Source of the DNA: Unio delphinus
Lineage: Eukaryota; Mollusca; Bivalvia; Unionida; Unionidae
DNA length: 64,000 bases
NCBI GenBank assembly: GCA_029339505.1
Contig: JAQISU010000036.1
Location: 1,394,501-1,458,500 of the forward strand
Direction of reading: 5' to 3'
Under the pieces are notes generated by a model. It was not told the DNA's origin. It ran no database searches and saw nothing but the letters and a program-made list of their open reading frames with translations. Position numbers and translations under genes: made by a program. Shown piece by piece: positions 13,803 to 25,790 of this stretch (position 1 is the stretch's first letter; each line of letters opens with the position of its first letter).

Positions 13803-14555
13803 ATGGCAAGATCAATGTTCCTGGGGTCTCCCATGTGGAGACACCATGAACAAGAAACCTGATATTAACATCACTGGTTATAGCTGTATCATATCTCACT
13901 ACTGGATTTGTTCAGTTTTCCTGGAAACAATATTGCATATATCGAACATTGTCTGATTATCATAGATAATGTTAGCTAGTAGATAATAACCTTTCATAAT
14001 ATAAACAGCCACATGTCATCGTTTATCATCTATGATTACATGTTTCTCCACACCATATTTTGTTGTAATGACAAGAGGACTATTTGTCACCCAAACCGAT
14101 AACCTTGAAGGCATACATGTATTACCCACATCCCTTTCTATGTGAACAAGAAAGGCTCAATCATATGTGTAGCAGTTTAGAAAATCTTCTGCATTCAGGT
14201 TTCCGTTGATTTTGGCCTGCTACTGCACTGATGATCACTTATTGAATTGCTGTATTTGCTGACATCATAACACAGGAAACTGAACTTTATGTCATTCAAT
14301 TATGATATGATTGTCCATTCCTTACTTCTGCACATTGACAAGGGACCAATTCAAGGTATGAAGACCAACAGTCATTCCCACTCACAATGATGATTCCATA
14401 TAAATTAAATCCAAATCTTCTTCAGAACATACTCACTCTAGTAGCTTGCACCGACGTTGCTAGCGTAATCAGAGATATTACTGATCTAGGAACGTCTCAT
14501 ATGTATGGACAGGAAAGAGTAACAAGCAGGGACGGAATGGACTATTCATTTGCAA
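13803..14555. other. About 756 bases present only in duplication arm 2
   Basis: Arm 1 passes directly from the left flank to the right flank near 2,940. In arm 2 the segment is bracketed by near-identical 10-base words, TGCAACCAAT (13,795) and TGCAACGAAT (14,551). This fits a deletion in arm 1 between short direct repeats. It would also fit an insertion with a target duplication, but no terminal inverted repeats or poly(A) were seen. No gene was recognised inside. Confidence 0.75.
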
Positions 14556-16029
14556 CGAATATGTTTGCCTTTTCCTTTTATGTAAGCAAGCTGAGCGACG
14601 CCTCGATCCCACTGACAGACAAACGTGATAAATATAATCATATTCTCAACAGGGTCTATCACAAGTCATCCTCCAATTGCATTGCTTCCTCAATTAATCT
14701 GTCGTGTGGTGAGACAGGCATGCATATTCATAACCTACTATTACATGTGCTCGTTGGAAAGAAGATATTTTTTATTTCCTTACATCTGTAGAGACATTCA
14801 ATGTGTATCTCGATGAATCATGCAGTCTTTAATGTGTATAAACCTAAACCAGTCCTGCTTATATCACATTATAAACTAATCAGGGTCAGTTTATACAGCT
14901 GATTCATATACAGACAACGATGGGGTATGGTGTTGAGATGAACAATCACCATGGTACAGATTAGTAAGTTGAATTTCAACAGTCAGGGTGATGTTTTATG
15001 TAATTAAAACGCTGTTGTGGAAATGTCCATTACCGTAGACTTATTAGCGTAGGCAAATTGCATTTATTCGTGGAAAGTTATTTAAAGTGATGCAAGCCAA
15101 AGATATGTGTTCTGAAGAACAGACGTTGTGAATCATAATTGCTTTGATTGAGAATTTGTAAGCTATCTTGTTAAAGAGTGTTGGCAAGTTTGTGAGCAGC
15201 AGCATTGTTTCTTTAAGGTAGGATTTTATTTCATGTTTAACATATTAGACATCACTGTTTTGGTAGGTAGAACAATGTAAAGGTGTGATACTTAAGGTCT
15301 TTTGTCGAAATGCAACTCTTATGTAGTGGAGGCTGAGGCAAGTTTAAAGAACACAACACTCTGTAAAACTATATTTCATAATTCCTACAAACACCATATC
15401 AGTCATTATGACGTTAATGACGTGCGACGATCTTAAAACTCTTCACGGCATCGTGGAAATGCATCAATGTCGATCTATATCCTCCTTGTAACTTATACGT
15501 TGAAACCATCGTTTTTGCAATTCCATTGCATACCACAGTCTGTTATTTCTATCTTCGTATCGCTTTTTGAACACACATGTTACGAAATAATTCCCGACAG
15601 TACTATCACTAGGAAGAACGGCCGAAAGGATATAATAAAGAACAAATATTATAATAGTAAAAATACACCACTGATGTTGCGAACATATAACCATGTTGTC
15701 CCACCCAAAATGAAACAAACTGTCTATCCTACGTGATGTATGTAATAACAAGAGTGACAAAACCAGCGCTAGTTTGATTCGGGTGTAAAACCATGCCGTG
15801 AAGAACATTTATCATCTACCTTCCAGGAAACCACAATGTGATACTCTAAGTTGAGTGGCTTTTGTATGTTTGCATCGTACGTACATGAATACTTGTGGAG
15901 ATAGATTATTGTATATGCTTAGGAAAATTTGGAATAACATTAACATTTAGTCTTACCCATTGCAAAGATGAACACAAACGCCGCTCCCACTATCTTTAAA
16001 TGCCAGCTAAACTACTGAAAGCATCATAA

Positions 16030-16285
16030 ACTGTATCAAGTTAAAGACGTAAGGGTAAAAGCGACCGCTGCTGGAGGTCATGGATTCCATCCCCGGCCGA
16101 GTCATACCAAAGATTTTCAAAAGCTGTAATAACACTTGCGTCGCTAGTCGCGCAGCATTAATGAATGAGTTTTATGACTATTCGTCCTTGTGACTGGGTG
16201 GCGAATCGTGATAATTCTCTAGACATCAGACGTGGTAGCGATATGACCAAGTCAAGCTATGTTAAAAATCGAAATCACACACATC
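16030..16285 (+). mobile_element. tRNA-derived SINE, copy in duplication arm 2
   Basis: Counterpart of the SINE at 4,408-4,675, with the same head, body words and tail (GCGATATGACCAAG to AAATCACACACATC). It is a few tens of bases shorter because of an internal loss before the tail. Confidence 0.75.
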
Positions 16286-17109
16286 AATTTAGGACTATAT
16301 TGCACTGTTTCATGGGTTGTATAGATATAAATGTGTGCGTGTGATTTAATGTCTGCTGTGTTAATTCTTCTCGGTGAAACATATGGGTATATGGGCAGAT
16401 TGATGATGTTTACAAATGCTAAACTCTACAAACTAGTGTTTGTTTGTATGGTTAATGTTTCAAAGAAAGCAGAAATAGTATTTAATCCATATAGAGAATG
16501 TCTGCTAGTTTGGTTTTTTTATAGGCTTATTTTATATTCATGTGGATGTCTCTAGATTTTTGCTATTGGTATATTTATATTTCGTGGTATGTAAATGGCT
16601 GTTTAAATTTCAAATATATCGGACTTGCACCGAAATCACAAATCATACGTAATCTGTAGATAGATGAAATGAAAATAATTTCATACATTATTAATAACAG
16701 TGTAGAGATGTATTACTATAGTACGATGAAAATATTTGTATTAACATTACTTTGTATTTTTTTTAGATACCATGGATCGATGACACACGTGAAGAACATT
16801 AACCTGGAAGCTAGCAAGCCAGTCCTGAGAAAACTGATGAAAGAATCGAGGGTATTGTTCTCTATTAATATTTGTTCACAGTATTGGATGCATTACTGTA
16901 GCAATGATGAATACCTAAAATATTTTAAAAGCATATAAATTAAAACTCATTGGTTAGATATGTGTGACTTTCATGTTTTAATGTACACAAATAATGTTAT
17001 TTTACAAACACAAATTCTTTGTATTTTGTTTTTAATGTTACTAGCCTACCGTCTTTCTTGTTTTTGATGTATTCGTTTAGTCACAATCCTCTGCTACCTT
17101 TTTATTCTA

Positions 17110-18793
17110 ACTTCTAAAGGTTGAAAATAAATAATCTTGCACTAGTGAACATTTATGTGGGCTTATGGACTGTAAATATGACAAATGTTTTTAAGTATTT
17201 CATTTGTGTTGAACTGTGTGCGCCATTTTTCTATAATGGTATGATATGTCACTATCATCATTACATAGTTCCATTCATTAGATATATCTTTTCCATCACA
17301 TAATATCAATAAACATTGAAGGACAATATTAATAGAAACCATCTATCAAGTTAAAGCTTGATATAACTTTGTTTGACTTCGAACTTGCTAGAACTTGCAT
17401 ATCAAAACCACAGGTTCTCCAATTGTATGATGCTGTCGATGGCATACATGCCGCAGTTTAATGTTCTGTTGAACATTATTTAATTAATCGGTAAATGAGG
17501 CTGTTTTTCTTCATTTGTTTCTTTGCATTTAATTTTAAATATTGGATCTGGATTATCATTCAATAACATTATTCAAATAATATTTAAAATCAAATAATAT
17601 AGTAATATTTTGATTATGCAGTGTAAGTTGTACAATTCATGCATGATATCTTACAATTTTGTCTTTGTTCACATACAAAATTTGTAAAGATGTTGTTTGG
17701 TATTGATAATAACTGCAAGGTATTTTTATATCCACCCTATTAAACAGGTATATTTTGTATGGAGGTACAACATAATTATTTGTCATATTCATATTAGAGT
17801 TGGTTTATTTACTTTTGTATGTACAGATTCCGCTCCTCAGTTATTATGTATTTCTGGGTTTGGGGCATGCGTAAAATGTAGATCTTAGCATTAGCAACAA
17901 CCACAGTGGAAAGATTTTAGGACACCTATTTGAAGTTTTAAAGTACTGTGAAATTTCTTGACATGTGGCAATTACGAAACTCCTGAAGACAGACAGTTGA
18001 TCACAACAGCTTAAAAAAACCTGGATTAGTCCAAAGTACAATAATTTTACAGTTATTAGACTAAGAAAAATTAATTGTTGTCTGAAGAATCAAAACAATC
18101 TTCTCAACGTGCATGTCAGGCAATAAAGTACATAATGTTAAAAAACGTTACTAACTTACTTTTCCATTACATTTAAGGTCGATCAAATAAAATAGTCAAG
18201 TATTGACAGCAGTCTCTTGGAAGTGCACATCTGAAGTAAAGAAAACATGTATACTCAATAACCCAAATTACACCAATCAATCACTCACCAAACAAATGGA
18301 CTTGAACGTTCGTTTACACACGTTTGATATATACAAGTTGGGAGATGGGGTTTTGTCTTCTATATTTCAATAATCAAGATAATTTAAAACTTTAACCCAA
18401 TGCAAAGAATAAAACTGTCGAGCGGAAAAAATATGTATAAAGTTCATTCCTTAGTTAAGAACGTTGATGCACTATAATTTGACGTTTAACTTTTTAAGTT
18501 TTTTTAACTGAATATTTACTTATATATCACACTTATACGCTATTATTGTTTTCAATCCATGTAAATGTTCGTGTGTTCCTTTAACATTTGCACTACCCAA
18601 TTGTAATCTATCAGATTTTGTTATTCAGTATAATTGTTTTTTTTAAAAGGTCATCAATGGTAACATCAATATTATACAATGCTTATAAAGTCTTTATCAA
18701 TTGGTTTTAACTACTTGTTACTTTGCCAGAAAGACTATTAATATTAGTAGCCGTAGTATTATTGCCATATTCCACTTCCTGATGACTATTATA

Positions 18794-18840
<47 letters not shown>

Positions 18841-19800
18841 TGATGATGATGATGATAGTTGTCGTGGAGTTATCATGCATGTTCCCAAATTGTACTTTTG
18901 TTTTAATTAATGTTAAACGTTGTCAAAGCTTCAAAAGATAGAGCCTGAGATCTAGGTTTATGTGTAAACGGTATTGAGAATCACAAGCCAGTAGAAAATA
19001 ATCAAATACATAATAATATATATAAAGATGAGCGTGCACTATAATGACGGAAACCTCCAAACAGTGTTCAAAGTACGAATTTGGGACCATTTAGGAATAT
19101 CAAGAGTCCCATACATAGACGACTATTTTAAGTGTCCGTGATACATATTAAGTATTCTATCTTACAGTTATTTGATAATTCTGCATTTTGGTTTAAATTC
19201 ATTATTGGAAATTTTAATGATGACTTCTAAGTCCTTTTGAACGTACTCCGGGCTTGTTTTTTTTTTTTGCATAACCTTGTTTCGAACCTAGTACACTAGT
19301 ACAATATTTAGGATAATTTTCAGCTTGCAAAGTCAAAATTACTTATACATCAGTCTGAAATCCTAGTTATCTTGGTATTATTTCATAGATGATTGGTCAG
19401 TGTAGCTTTAAAGATTGACTATTGTTGGTTTCCGCTTGTAGTATTTCAAGATTTGCAACTACGTTTATTTGTTCCGTTTCCGACATTTCCATGCAGGAAC
19501 GCACTTGACAGAGCATATACTACATGTATATTTGTATATAATCACTGTATAATGACTTTATTTGAAGTATTGTAGACCTCACTGATTACGGTGTGGAAGA
19601 ATATACATGATAAGAATTGTAGTTATGTAGCAGAAATAAATGAAAAAGGTCATGATTGATTTGCAATTGAAATTGAAAAATAAACCAATTGAAAACACAG
19701 AGTAGAAGTTAATCATCAGTTTAAAAAGATACAATTTGTAATTGTTGATTATGTGATTATGTAAAACTTGCAACTGCAATCAGCAGGCTACTAATACAGA
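17110..19800. other. Long non-coding stretch with (ATT)n
   Basis: AT-rich. An (ATT)n tract followed by GATGAT units lies at about 18,795-18,860. No exon-like frame with splice sites and no transposon end was recognised. Confidence 0.45.
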
Positions 19801-19840
19801 TATAATAGTGTCTACTGAAGCCATACATTTTAGAATAAAA

Positions 19841-19905
19841 CATCTGGTTCATGTTTCTTCTGTGGTCCATCTGAGAGTTATACTGGTACATGCAGTCCAT
19901 CCTAG
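19841..19905 (-). mobile_element. Short RTE-type LINE tail fragment
   Basis: Read on the minus strand the segment encodes SITLRWTTEE, a stop, then TRC. This matches the larger RTE-like tail at 23,055-23,215 over about 40 bases, including the same in-frame TGA. It abuts the start of the Tx1/L1-like LINE remnant, so one element was inserted into or beside the other. Confidence 0.55.
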
Positions 19906-21490
19906 TACGACTATTACGTTTGATAGTGTTAATTATAAATGTTCACATAAAACTTTAGAATCTTTTGGGTTTCACCATGATTTCATCAAATGGGTGTTCA
20001 TTTTTTATTATGATATAAGTTCTTCGGTTATAGTAAATAATTTTATTTCAAATCCGTTTTTGATTTTAAGAGGAATCCGTCAGGGTTATATGTAATAGTG
20101 TATGAACCTTTTGCTATCAAAATTCGTAACGATGCAGAAATTATTGGCATTTCAATTCCCGGTGCAACAGAAGTCTGTAAACGCTCCGTTTTAACGGACG
20201 ATAGTACAGGCTTTTGCTGCACGGACAAATCAATTAAGCAATACCTATTTGTGGCACACGGGTATGAGCGCTCCGCTGGTGCGAAGGTAAATTATAGTAA
20301 ATCAAACGGTATGTTCATGGAAAAATGGCGTACCCGCAGTGATCGCCCTTTTGTCATTTCATGAATTGACAAACATAAAACAGTAGGCTTTCTTTTCGGA
20401 CGTAATTTAAATAATGGTGATCACCGGAATAACATTTTAAAGAAAATCACGAAAACACTATCACTATGGAAAAGTCGTCATTTATCATTAGTATCGAAAG
20501 CTCATATGATTAATCTTTTGGCTTGTAGCCGACTTTGGTACACTGCAACCGTGACTGAGCTTCCTAAACACTATCAAACCTTCATAAATAGAGCGATATT
20601 CCACTTCTTGTGGAACTCTAACTTCGAGCCTCTTGCTAGGTCGGTTTGCATTAACGCCTTTCAAGACGGTGGTCTAAACATTACACAGTTGGAATTTAAG
20701 CTAAAAGCTTTACGTATCAAACATATACAGATGCTTCTTGATGAAGAATATTCAGCCAAATAGAAACTCTTTGCAAGGTATTGGATTGGTTTGCAATTAA
20801 GATCCTTCAACCCCAATTTAGGCCTAAATGTATATACTCATACGTTATATACACAGCCTTTCTATAATAAGTGCATAATACATTTTAAAACCTGTCATGA
20901 TAATAATCCTACGATTACTTTTGGCAAAGTCCCAACTAAATTAATTTATCAATGTGAACTTCAAAGTTATCTTCTTAAACCTAAAGTCTTACGAATACAG
21001 AGAAATTTACATCATAGACCCTATTACCAGAGATGTGTGTTTGAAAACCATCCATGACATCCAGCCCGTTAATTATAATATGTATTTAAAGCGAATTTCT
21101 CAGTCCAAATTATGCACCTTTCGTCAAGGTATCGAAACGGTAGACCATTTTCTTTTTTAATGCAAACTCGTCTACCATTTACAACATTTAGTTGTTAAAT
21201 GGTTGAAACGACTATCCGGAAACTCTTTCAATACCTTTTATACATTCGTTAAATTCTGTCTTTTTCTGAAAGAATTCGAGGACACGTGCCGCCTTTTATG
21301 TGCTGAATACAAGTATGCTATATGGATTAAACTTATACGTGCGTACCGTTATGAAGAAGTGGTAACTAGTAATACACTGCTATCCTTTTTAATCTCTCGA
21401 TTTAAATGTAGAATCAGAGCTAATTTTGCAAGATTAAATCTTGTTCATTTTATTTATAAATGGTGTTTACCAGGTCTTTTTTGTTCGTAA
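19906..21490 (+). pseudogene. Degraded Tx1/L1-like LINE ORF2, reverse transcriptase to C-terminus
   Basis: Remnant of a non-LTR retrotransposon polyprotein that would copy its RNA into DNA at a nicked target. Consecutive frames carry recognisable reverse transcriptase blocks in the right order: SFGFHHDFIKWV, then FLILRGIRQG near 20,065-20,090, then EPFAIKIRND, then the catalytic block at 20,191-20,202. There the usual Tyr-Ala before the Asp-Asp pair reads Leu-Thr. Thumb-region words follow (LSLWKSRHLSLVSKAHMIN, FHFLWNS, QDGGLNI), then a C-terminal ETVDHFLF block near 21,130-21,160. Frame changes occur near 20,095 and near 21,000-21,050. In-frame stops lie at about 20,362 and 20,761. The endonuclease half is absent, consistent with 5' truncation. 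The element is dead. Confidence 0.88.
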
Positions 21491-22066
21491 TACAATTTTG
21501 AATTAGTTATAGACATCAGTCTAAAATAATATTATACGTTGTATTTACATCGTAAACCCATTTATTAAAATTAAAATGTGATTATTCATTTATTTGAACT
21601 GTTACCTTTATTTGTATAACCTTGTTCATATTTAAAAATTGTATTTGTTGTATCATCTTTCGATTATTTTAAAATTCCTTTGAACTGTTGTTTGGGTTTT
21701 TGTGGTATTATCTTGAATTTGCATTATCGTTTCATAATTTAGTTTATTATCTTGTTTACTTTTGCAATTTTGAATATATTTTGCACCATTTGTATTTTCA
21801 TTCTCCCATTTATAAAATGTATTTGTTGTAATTTCATTCATTTAATTTAGAATTAAGTTGACATAATTTTGTTTTGTATTATCTTTGGATTTTTGTTGTA
21901 TTATCTTGGATTTATACTATCGTTCGTTTATTATCTTGTTCAATTGTGTATATTGTTTTACTTTGCACTATTTTGCACTATGCTTTGCACTATTTTGTAT
22001 TTTTGGTATCGTGCTGGTTTGCAGCTTTTAACATGTACATATATAACCAATAAACATTTATAAGAA
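21491..22066 (+). mobile_element. 3' UTR of the Tx1/L1-like LINE
   Basis: T-rich DNA with recurring TTGTATTATCTTGGATTT-like words follows the ORF2 end. It contains a polyadenylation signal AATAAA at about 22,049, followed by a short A-rich end. The next 900 bases differ in character, so the element probably ends near 22,066. Confidence 0.6.
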
Positions 22067-22069
22067 AAA

Positions 22070-22970
22070 CTATTGCATCTGGTACATTATTTATAGTCAT
22101 CCAGGCAAACGTTTCCTGAGTGTAGTGGTTAAAGCTTACATGTTTTTGATCACATGCACTAAATGATGTCGCGTGTCTATATTATTGATATGCTGAAACT
22201 AAAGTATTGTCATTCATTTTCATTTAGTCATTTCGTACAGATTTTAATTCATTAGCATTTGCTGCTAGATCACAATCTCCAGTTACATCTTAAGTGACTT
22301 AAGTATTCAGACAACAAAGGTATGTTTTGATTCATTCCTATTCCTTAATTCACGCAATTCTGGAATCCTTGTCTGTGTGTTTCGTCTGGATGCAATTTGA
22401 TTCTAATAGCAGGCATGGAACACCTCGTCTAATTATGCATTTTTCAGTCACATATATTTAGATCGTCAACATGGTCATTCTAAATAATACAACTATTACT
22501 TACATTCCAATGGTACACGATTTGATAATATGCTGCAGCAATTTAAATGTCATTATGAGCTATTTAGAAGTTATTTCACTTCATCATAAACTGCCTATTA
22601 TGTTTATGAGAAGATTCTTCAATTTGTGCTCATTCCAAATGAAATGTATGCCACTAACGAAACAATTGTATTATTTTGTTCAACAAGGATTTAAAAAATA
22701 TATACATTCAGTAATTGTGGAAAATAATATTTGAAATTAGCACTTGTGTAAGATCTTTGATTCTGATATAGGGTATGGCTGAATTCCTATTTAACACTTT
22801 TACATCACATTTAGTTTGTTTAAATATAGATATCACAAAAACATATTTTAACTGTCCTAAAATGCCTATAAATTGATCAGTTATTTCCTTTGGAACAAAT
22901 GCTGAACTACTAATTTACAAAAACAATGTTGGTCACTGATTTGTTGCAATGAATACAAAAATATTAAAAT
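22070..22970. other. Non-coding spacer
   Basis: AT-rich, no supported gene or element seen. Confidence 0.4.
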
Positions 22971-22971
22971 A

Positions 22972-23027
22972 CACACACACACATACACACGCACACACAC
23001 ACGAACACACACACACACACACAGACA
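22972..23027. repeat. (CA)n microsatellite
   Basis: Interrupted CA dinucleotide, about 25 units with T, G and A substitutions. Confidence 0.9.
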
Positions 23028-23054
23028 CATTTGTACGCTAGACTCGGTAAATGT

Positions 23055-23215
23055 ACACCTATGATTTTAGGTCCACATTAGCTCCTTCAGCTCTTTCTCC
23101 TTTTTCCTCTTCCGGATCCTTTTGGGTCTGCATCTCGTTCATCTGCCTTCTGGGGTCCATCTGAGAGTGATTGTTGGTTGGCGTATGGGTGGCATTCGGA
23201 GCACATGTCCACGTT
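23055..23215 (-). pseudogene. RTE-like LINE ORF2 C-terminal tail
   Basis: Minus-strand translation gives RGHVLRMPPIRQPT, then ITLRWTPEGR, a TGA stop, then TRCRPKRIRKRKKEKE. The order GHVLRM, W-x-P-E-G-R and a basic RPK tail is the well-known C-terminal signature of RTE-type and related LINE reverse transcriptases. The stop within the arginine-rich part shows it is dead. Only the tail is present; no polymerase block is seen upstream on the minus strand, so it was rearranged after insertion. The plus-strand open frame over the same bases is a shadow. Confidence 0.72.
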
Positions 23216-23540
23216 ACCTACATCCGCGTGTCTGGACTTTCTGGGTGAAATATTTGGGTCCAGTGTATCTATGCAGATCCGTATTTGAGATAATGTGGGG
23301 CAACGATGTTGAAAAATCTGCGCAGGCATTTGTTCTGGAACACTTCCAATTTATTGCATAAGGCTTTGATTATTTTCCAAGATTCCACATACTATTGTAG
23401 GGTATCTTGACACTACTCTCGAAAAGCATGATCTTAGTTTTCAGAATTATCAACATTATTTGATCTGCATAGATGAACCCAAATCCTTCACCCAGAAACT
23501 CCAGACAAGCGGATGTAGGAGGCGTGGACATGTGCATACT
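23209..23540. repeat. Inverted repeat made of RTE-derived arms
   Basis: The minus-strand sequence of 23,209-23,277 matches the plus strand of about 23,463-23,537: both run from GATCTGCATAGAT through TTCACCCAGAAA to GCGGATGTAGG and GTGGACATGTGC. The arms are about 70 bases, separated by about 185 bases. The plus arm is a second, oppositely oriented piece of the same LINE tail. Confidence 0.8.
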
Positions 23541-23595
23541 ATTGTCGGGTATCTTGACACTGCTTTCGAATGGCATACTCTTAGTTTTTATGCTG
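23389..23595. repeat. Pair of 54-base imperfect direct repeats
   Basis: CATACTATTGTAGGGTATCT near 23,389 recurs as CATACTATTGTCGGGTATCT near 23,536. Both continue with TTGACACTRCT, TCGAA and CTTAGTTTT. The second copy abuts the RTE-derived plus arm. Confidence 0.8.
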
Positions 23596-23649
23596 ATACT
23601 TCTTTTCATCCATGTCCTACTAAGTGGTGCAACTAGGACGACGAGATAA

Positions 23650-24430
23650 AACAAAAGTTACATGCACACACATGTACGCATCTTGGTTATCTAGAATGAG
23701 AAGTCATTCTTGGAACAAACCTAGTAATATCTTCTTTCCATTACATTTCTTCTAAGGTCGACATTATGTTTCGTTCTTTTATTTAGGTAAGAATTTCTAC
23801 TTTGATATGCGATAAAACCAATTTCGCAACAATTAAACAAAACTGAAATAATTGAAAAAAAAATAAAACTACACTAGATTTATAAAGGGAAGGTTATTTA
23901 GTTATATTTGTTACTTGACTACATATTTGATACATGAACATTAAATGTCGTTAAAAGAGTATTAAAATATTATTATTTTGATTATTAACTTTATTTGTTC
24001 ACCTCTGCTCATAAGAATGCTGGAAGTCAACAGTCATAATTTACCAGTTGATTTTATAAACTGCTATGGCATTTTATTGTTCCTGGTTTGGATGTGTGTT
24101 AATACCCAAGGGACTAGATAAATGTTGGATGAGTCTTTATTAATTAACTTGAAAGCGATTAATTGTTTAGTATCCATCCTAATATCTAAATCACTGATAG
24201 CTAAGATTGATAATATACCTGTGTCAGATAACAATCATGAACGATGATGTCAACATTGCACATGCCCACAGGAAGAGGAAAACGCTGAAGATAAAGGGAC
24301 AATTTAGGAGTTGTTAATTTATATGAGCCACATAGCTCCTGCAAACTAATGATATACACAAGATAACAAAAGACTTTGTATTCCAAACAAAATATAAGCC
24401 AATTATCAATTACCGATCAAATTTTGTTAA
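23650..24430. other. Non-coding spacer left of the Polinton cluster
   Basis: No supported gene. A more complete element would carry the N-terminal part of the helicase here. I see no convincing helicase motif in this stretch. Confidence 0.4.
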
Positions 24431-24434
24431 ATAG

Positions 24435-24640
24435 ATGCTGCACATATTTCGTCCATACAAAATATTGATTGTGAATGAATATGCCAATATATATGAGCGC
24501 AAGGTACACTCATCTCCGGGGTTAACCATCTCTGATACAATTGTTTGGATTGCAGATGATCGCATCAAATGGTCGAATTTAGTTTTTATCGCAGTGTCAC
24601 GAGTTAGAAGAATAAATTAACTTCGTAGAGTCGTTTTGGA
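24435..24640 (+). pseudogene. Virus-like SF1 helicase C-terminus remnant (Maverick/Polinton-like)
   Basis: The frame at 24,435-24,618 contains VHSSPGLTISDTIVWI and, about ten residues later, LVFIAVSRVRRI. The spacing and words match the C-terminal motifs V and VI of superfamily 1 (Pif1/RecD-like) helicases, which unwind DNA in replication. The usual Gln before Gly in the first motif is Pro here. A stop follows the motif VI arginines. The N-terminal ATP-binding half is missing. Next on the same strand is an HNH-like zinc domain, and the combination recurs near 57.1 kb. Assignment to a Polinton/adintovirus-type element comes from these neighbours. Broken and not functional. Confidence 0.6.
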
Positions 24641-24744
24641 CACTAATGACAATGACACCGCCATCAGCGATATTGTCAGCGATGATATTATAAGAAGAAA
24701 ACAACCTCGATTGTTATAAACAAAGCGACAACAAAAGAAGAGAG

Positions 24745-24966
24745 AATTTGATATTGATGTTGAATTTATAATGATGCTAAAACAACAACAAAATAATCAC
24801 TGCGCGAGCTGTAATTGTATAATAATATGGGCCTGGTCTAAAGACAAGGAATCGTATAAAATTCCACGACAATTTACCTCAGACAGAAAAAAATGACTGT
24901 TGTGGTCAAACACAAGAAAATTTGTTGCTGACCTGTATAGAGTGTAATAGACGCAAAGGTGCTAGT
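24745..24966 (+). pseudogene. HNH-like zinc domain remnant of the virus-like element, copy A
   Basis: A plus-strand remnant encodes a first Cys-x2-Cys pair (near 24,801-24,812), then QFTSDR. About 25 residues on it has QENLLLTCIECNRRKG, giving the second Cys-x2-Cys pair (24,934-24,945). Paired cysteines around an Asp-Arg word and an Asn-Arg-Arg-Lys end resemble HNH nuclease folds. The position expected to be His before the Thr-x-Glu-Asn word is Gln. Two or more stops and a frame change interrupt it. A homologous copy lies at 57,120-57,405, where the damage differs. It ends about 40 bases from the convergent integrase. Confidence 0.6.
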
Positions 24967-25002
24967 TAATTGATGGTGGCTCTTATTGTTTATCCTCGGT
25001 TA

Positions 25003-25475
25003 TCACTTGTCACTGTTCACGTGTAACTCCACGCTGAGGAGCAGTTGAATCTAATCTATAGATTGCGGATCTACTCGTGGATCTTTTTATGCTAGATAAT
25101 TAATGTGCAGTAACACTACAAATAGGATCAGTAGCTCTTTTTTACCACCTTTCAAGTCCACCTGGTTCATATAAATACCTCACAGTCACATTACCGAGTA
25201 TTCCTTGTTTTGAAGAAGAAAAAAAACATTTTGTACGGTTACATATTTTTTGTGATCGCGTTATTAGGTTTCATATTTATTGTTCGAGTAATTTCATTAT
25301 TTAGCGCAGTTATCACACTTGGTAATCTTGCAACCCATTCACGAGATTTCTTATCCTATATAAATTCCTTCGTGTATTGAAATCCAAATAACCGTTTAGT
25401 GATCGATTACGTCGTTCCACAATTATCTGATCGCGGCTTAATGCAGTATGTTCTCGTCTGATGGTGACCTTAAGT
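25003..25475 (-). pseudogene. Integrase remnant (Maverick/Polinton type), copy A
   Basis: On the minus strand, in order: SDQIIVERRNRSLN (near 25,435-25,390), EWVARLPSVITALN (25,345-25,303), and a C-terminal barrel-like segment ending IYRLDSTAPQRGVTRE (25,065-25,018). The first two are the late core of retroviral-type (DDE) integrases, where the E of VER is expected to be the third catalytic acid. The third is typical of the C-terminal domain in Maverick/Polinton integrases. Such enzymes join element DNA to the chromosome. Frames shift and stops occur between blocks, and the zinc-binding N-terminus and first Asp are not visible. Convergent with the HNH-like remnant, as in the copy at 57.4 kb. 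Confidence 0.72.
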
Positions 25476-25547
25476 TACTTATTAAAGATAACACTACACC
25501 AAGAAGATCCTTACCAGGATCAAACTAATAGATTTGGCCAATGCAGA

Positions 25548-25790
25548 CCACCTCGTCGATAAATTCGTTCAAACGCAGAAGCTAATTCTGATGCCGCCTT
25601 GGTCAATACTGGCTCAGCTTTTTTGTATCTACTTGAATCATAAACTACAGTTAACACATCCTGTTAAGTCCGTCTTTATCGATAGCGTTTATCGGATATT
25701 CACCTGATCTACATTGCTTTTGGTTATCAAGTCTGATATAGAGTCTGGTTCCATGGCCGCAGTAACTATATCCTGGAAGATGTTTTTTTC
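25548..25790 (-). pseudogene. Phospholipase-A2-like domain remnant (parvovirus VP1-type)
   Basis: Minus-strand words are LPGYSYCGHGTRL (25,780-25,741), then GEYPINAIDK, then VVYDSSRYKKAEPVLTKAA. The Gly-rich YCG-x-G loop and the later Asp-x-x-Arg helix follow the calcium-loop and helix order of the small phospholipase A2 domain found in parvovirus capsid proteins. Related domains occur in some Polinton/adintovirus-like elements. The His-Asp catalytic pair expected before the VxYD word is not present; the codons there read otherwise. Stops and a frame change break it. It lies immediately upstream of the integrase remnant on the same strand. Confidence 0.55.

Larger units (their letters stand above)
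12618..17107. repeat. Segmental duplication, arm 2
   Basis: Direct-orientation partner of 1,695-5,500 and longer, because it holds 13,803-14,555, which arm 1 lacks. It has the same order of landmarks: the start word GTTGCACGATCAAACAG, the TATTTAGTTGTATT block, the TTTTATGTAAGCAAGC block, the SINE and the closing CACAATCCTCTGCT. Frames are disrupted independently in the two arms, so no protein function is claimed. Confidence 0.9.

Noticed and set aside
17844..18041. Minus frame considered as a Tc1/mariner transposase piece
   Set aside because: No catalytic motif and no inverted termini were found.
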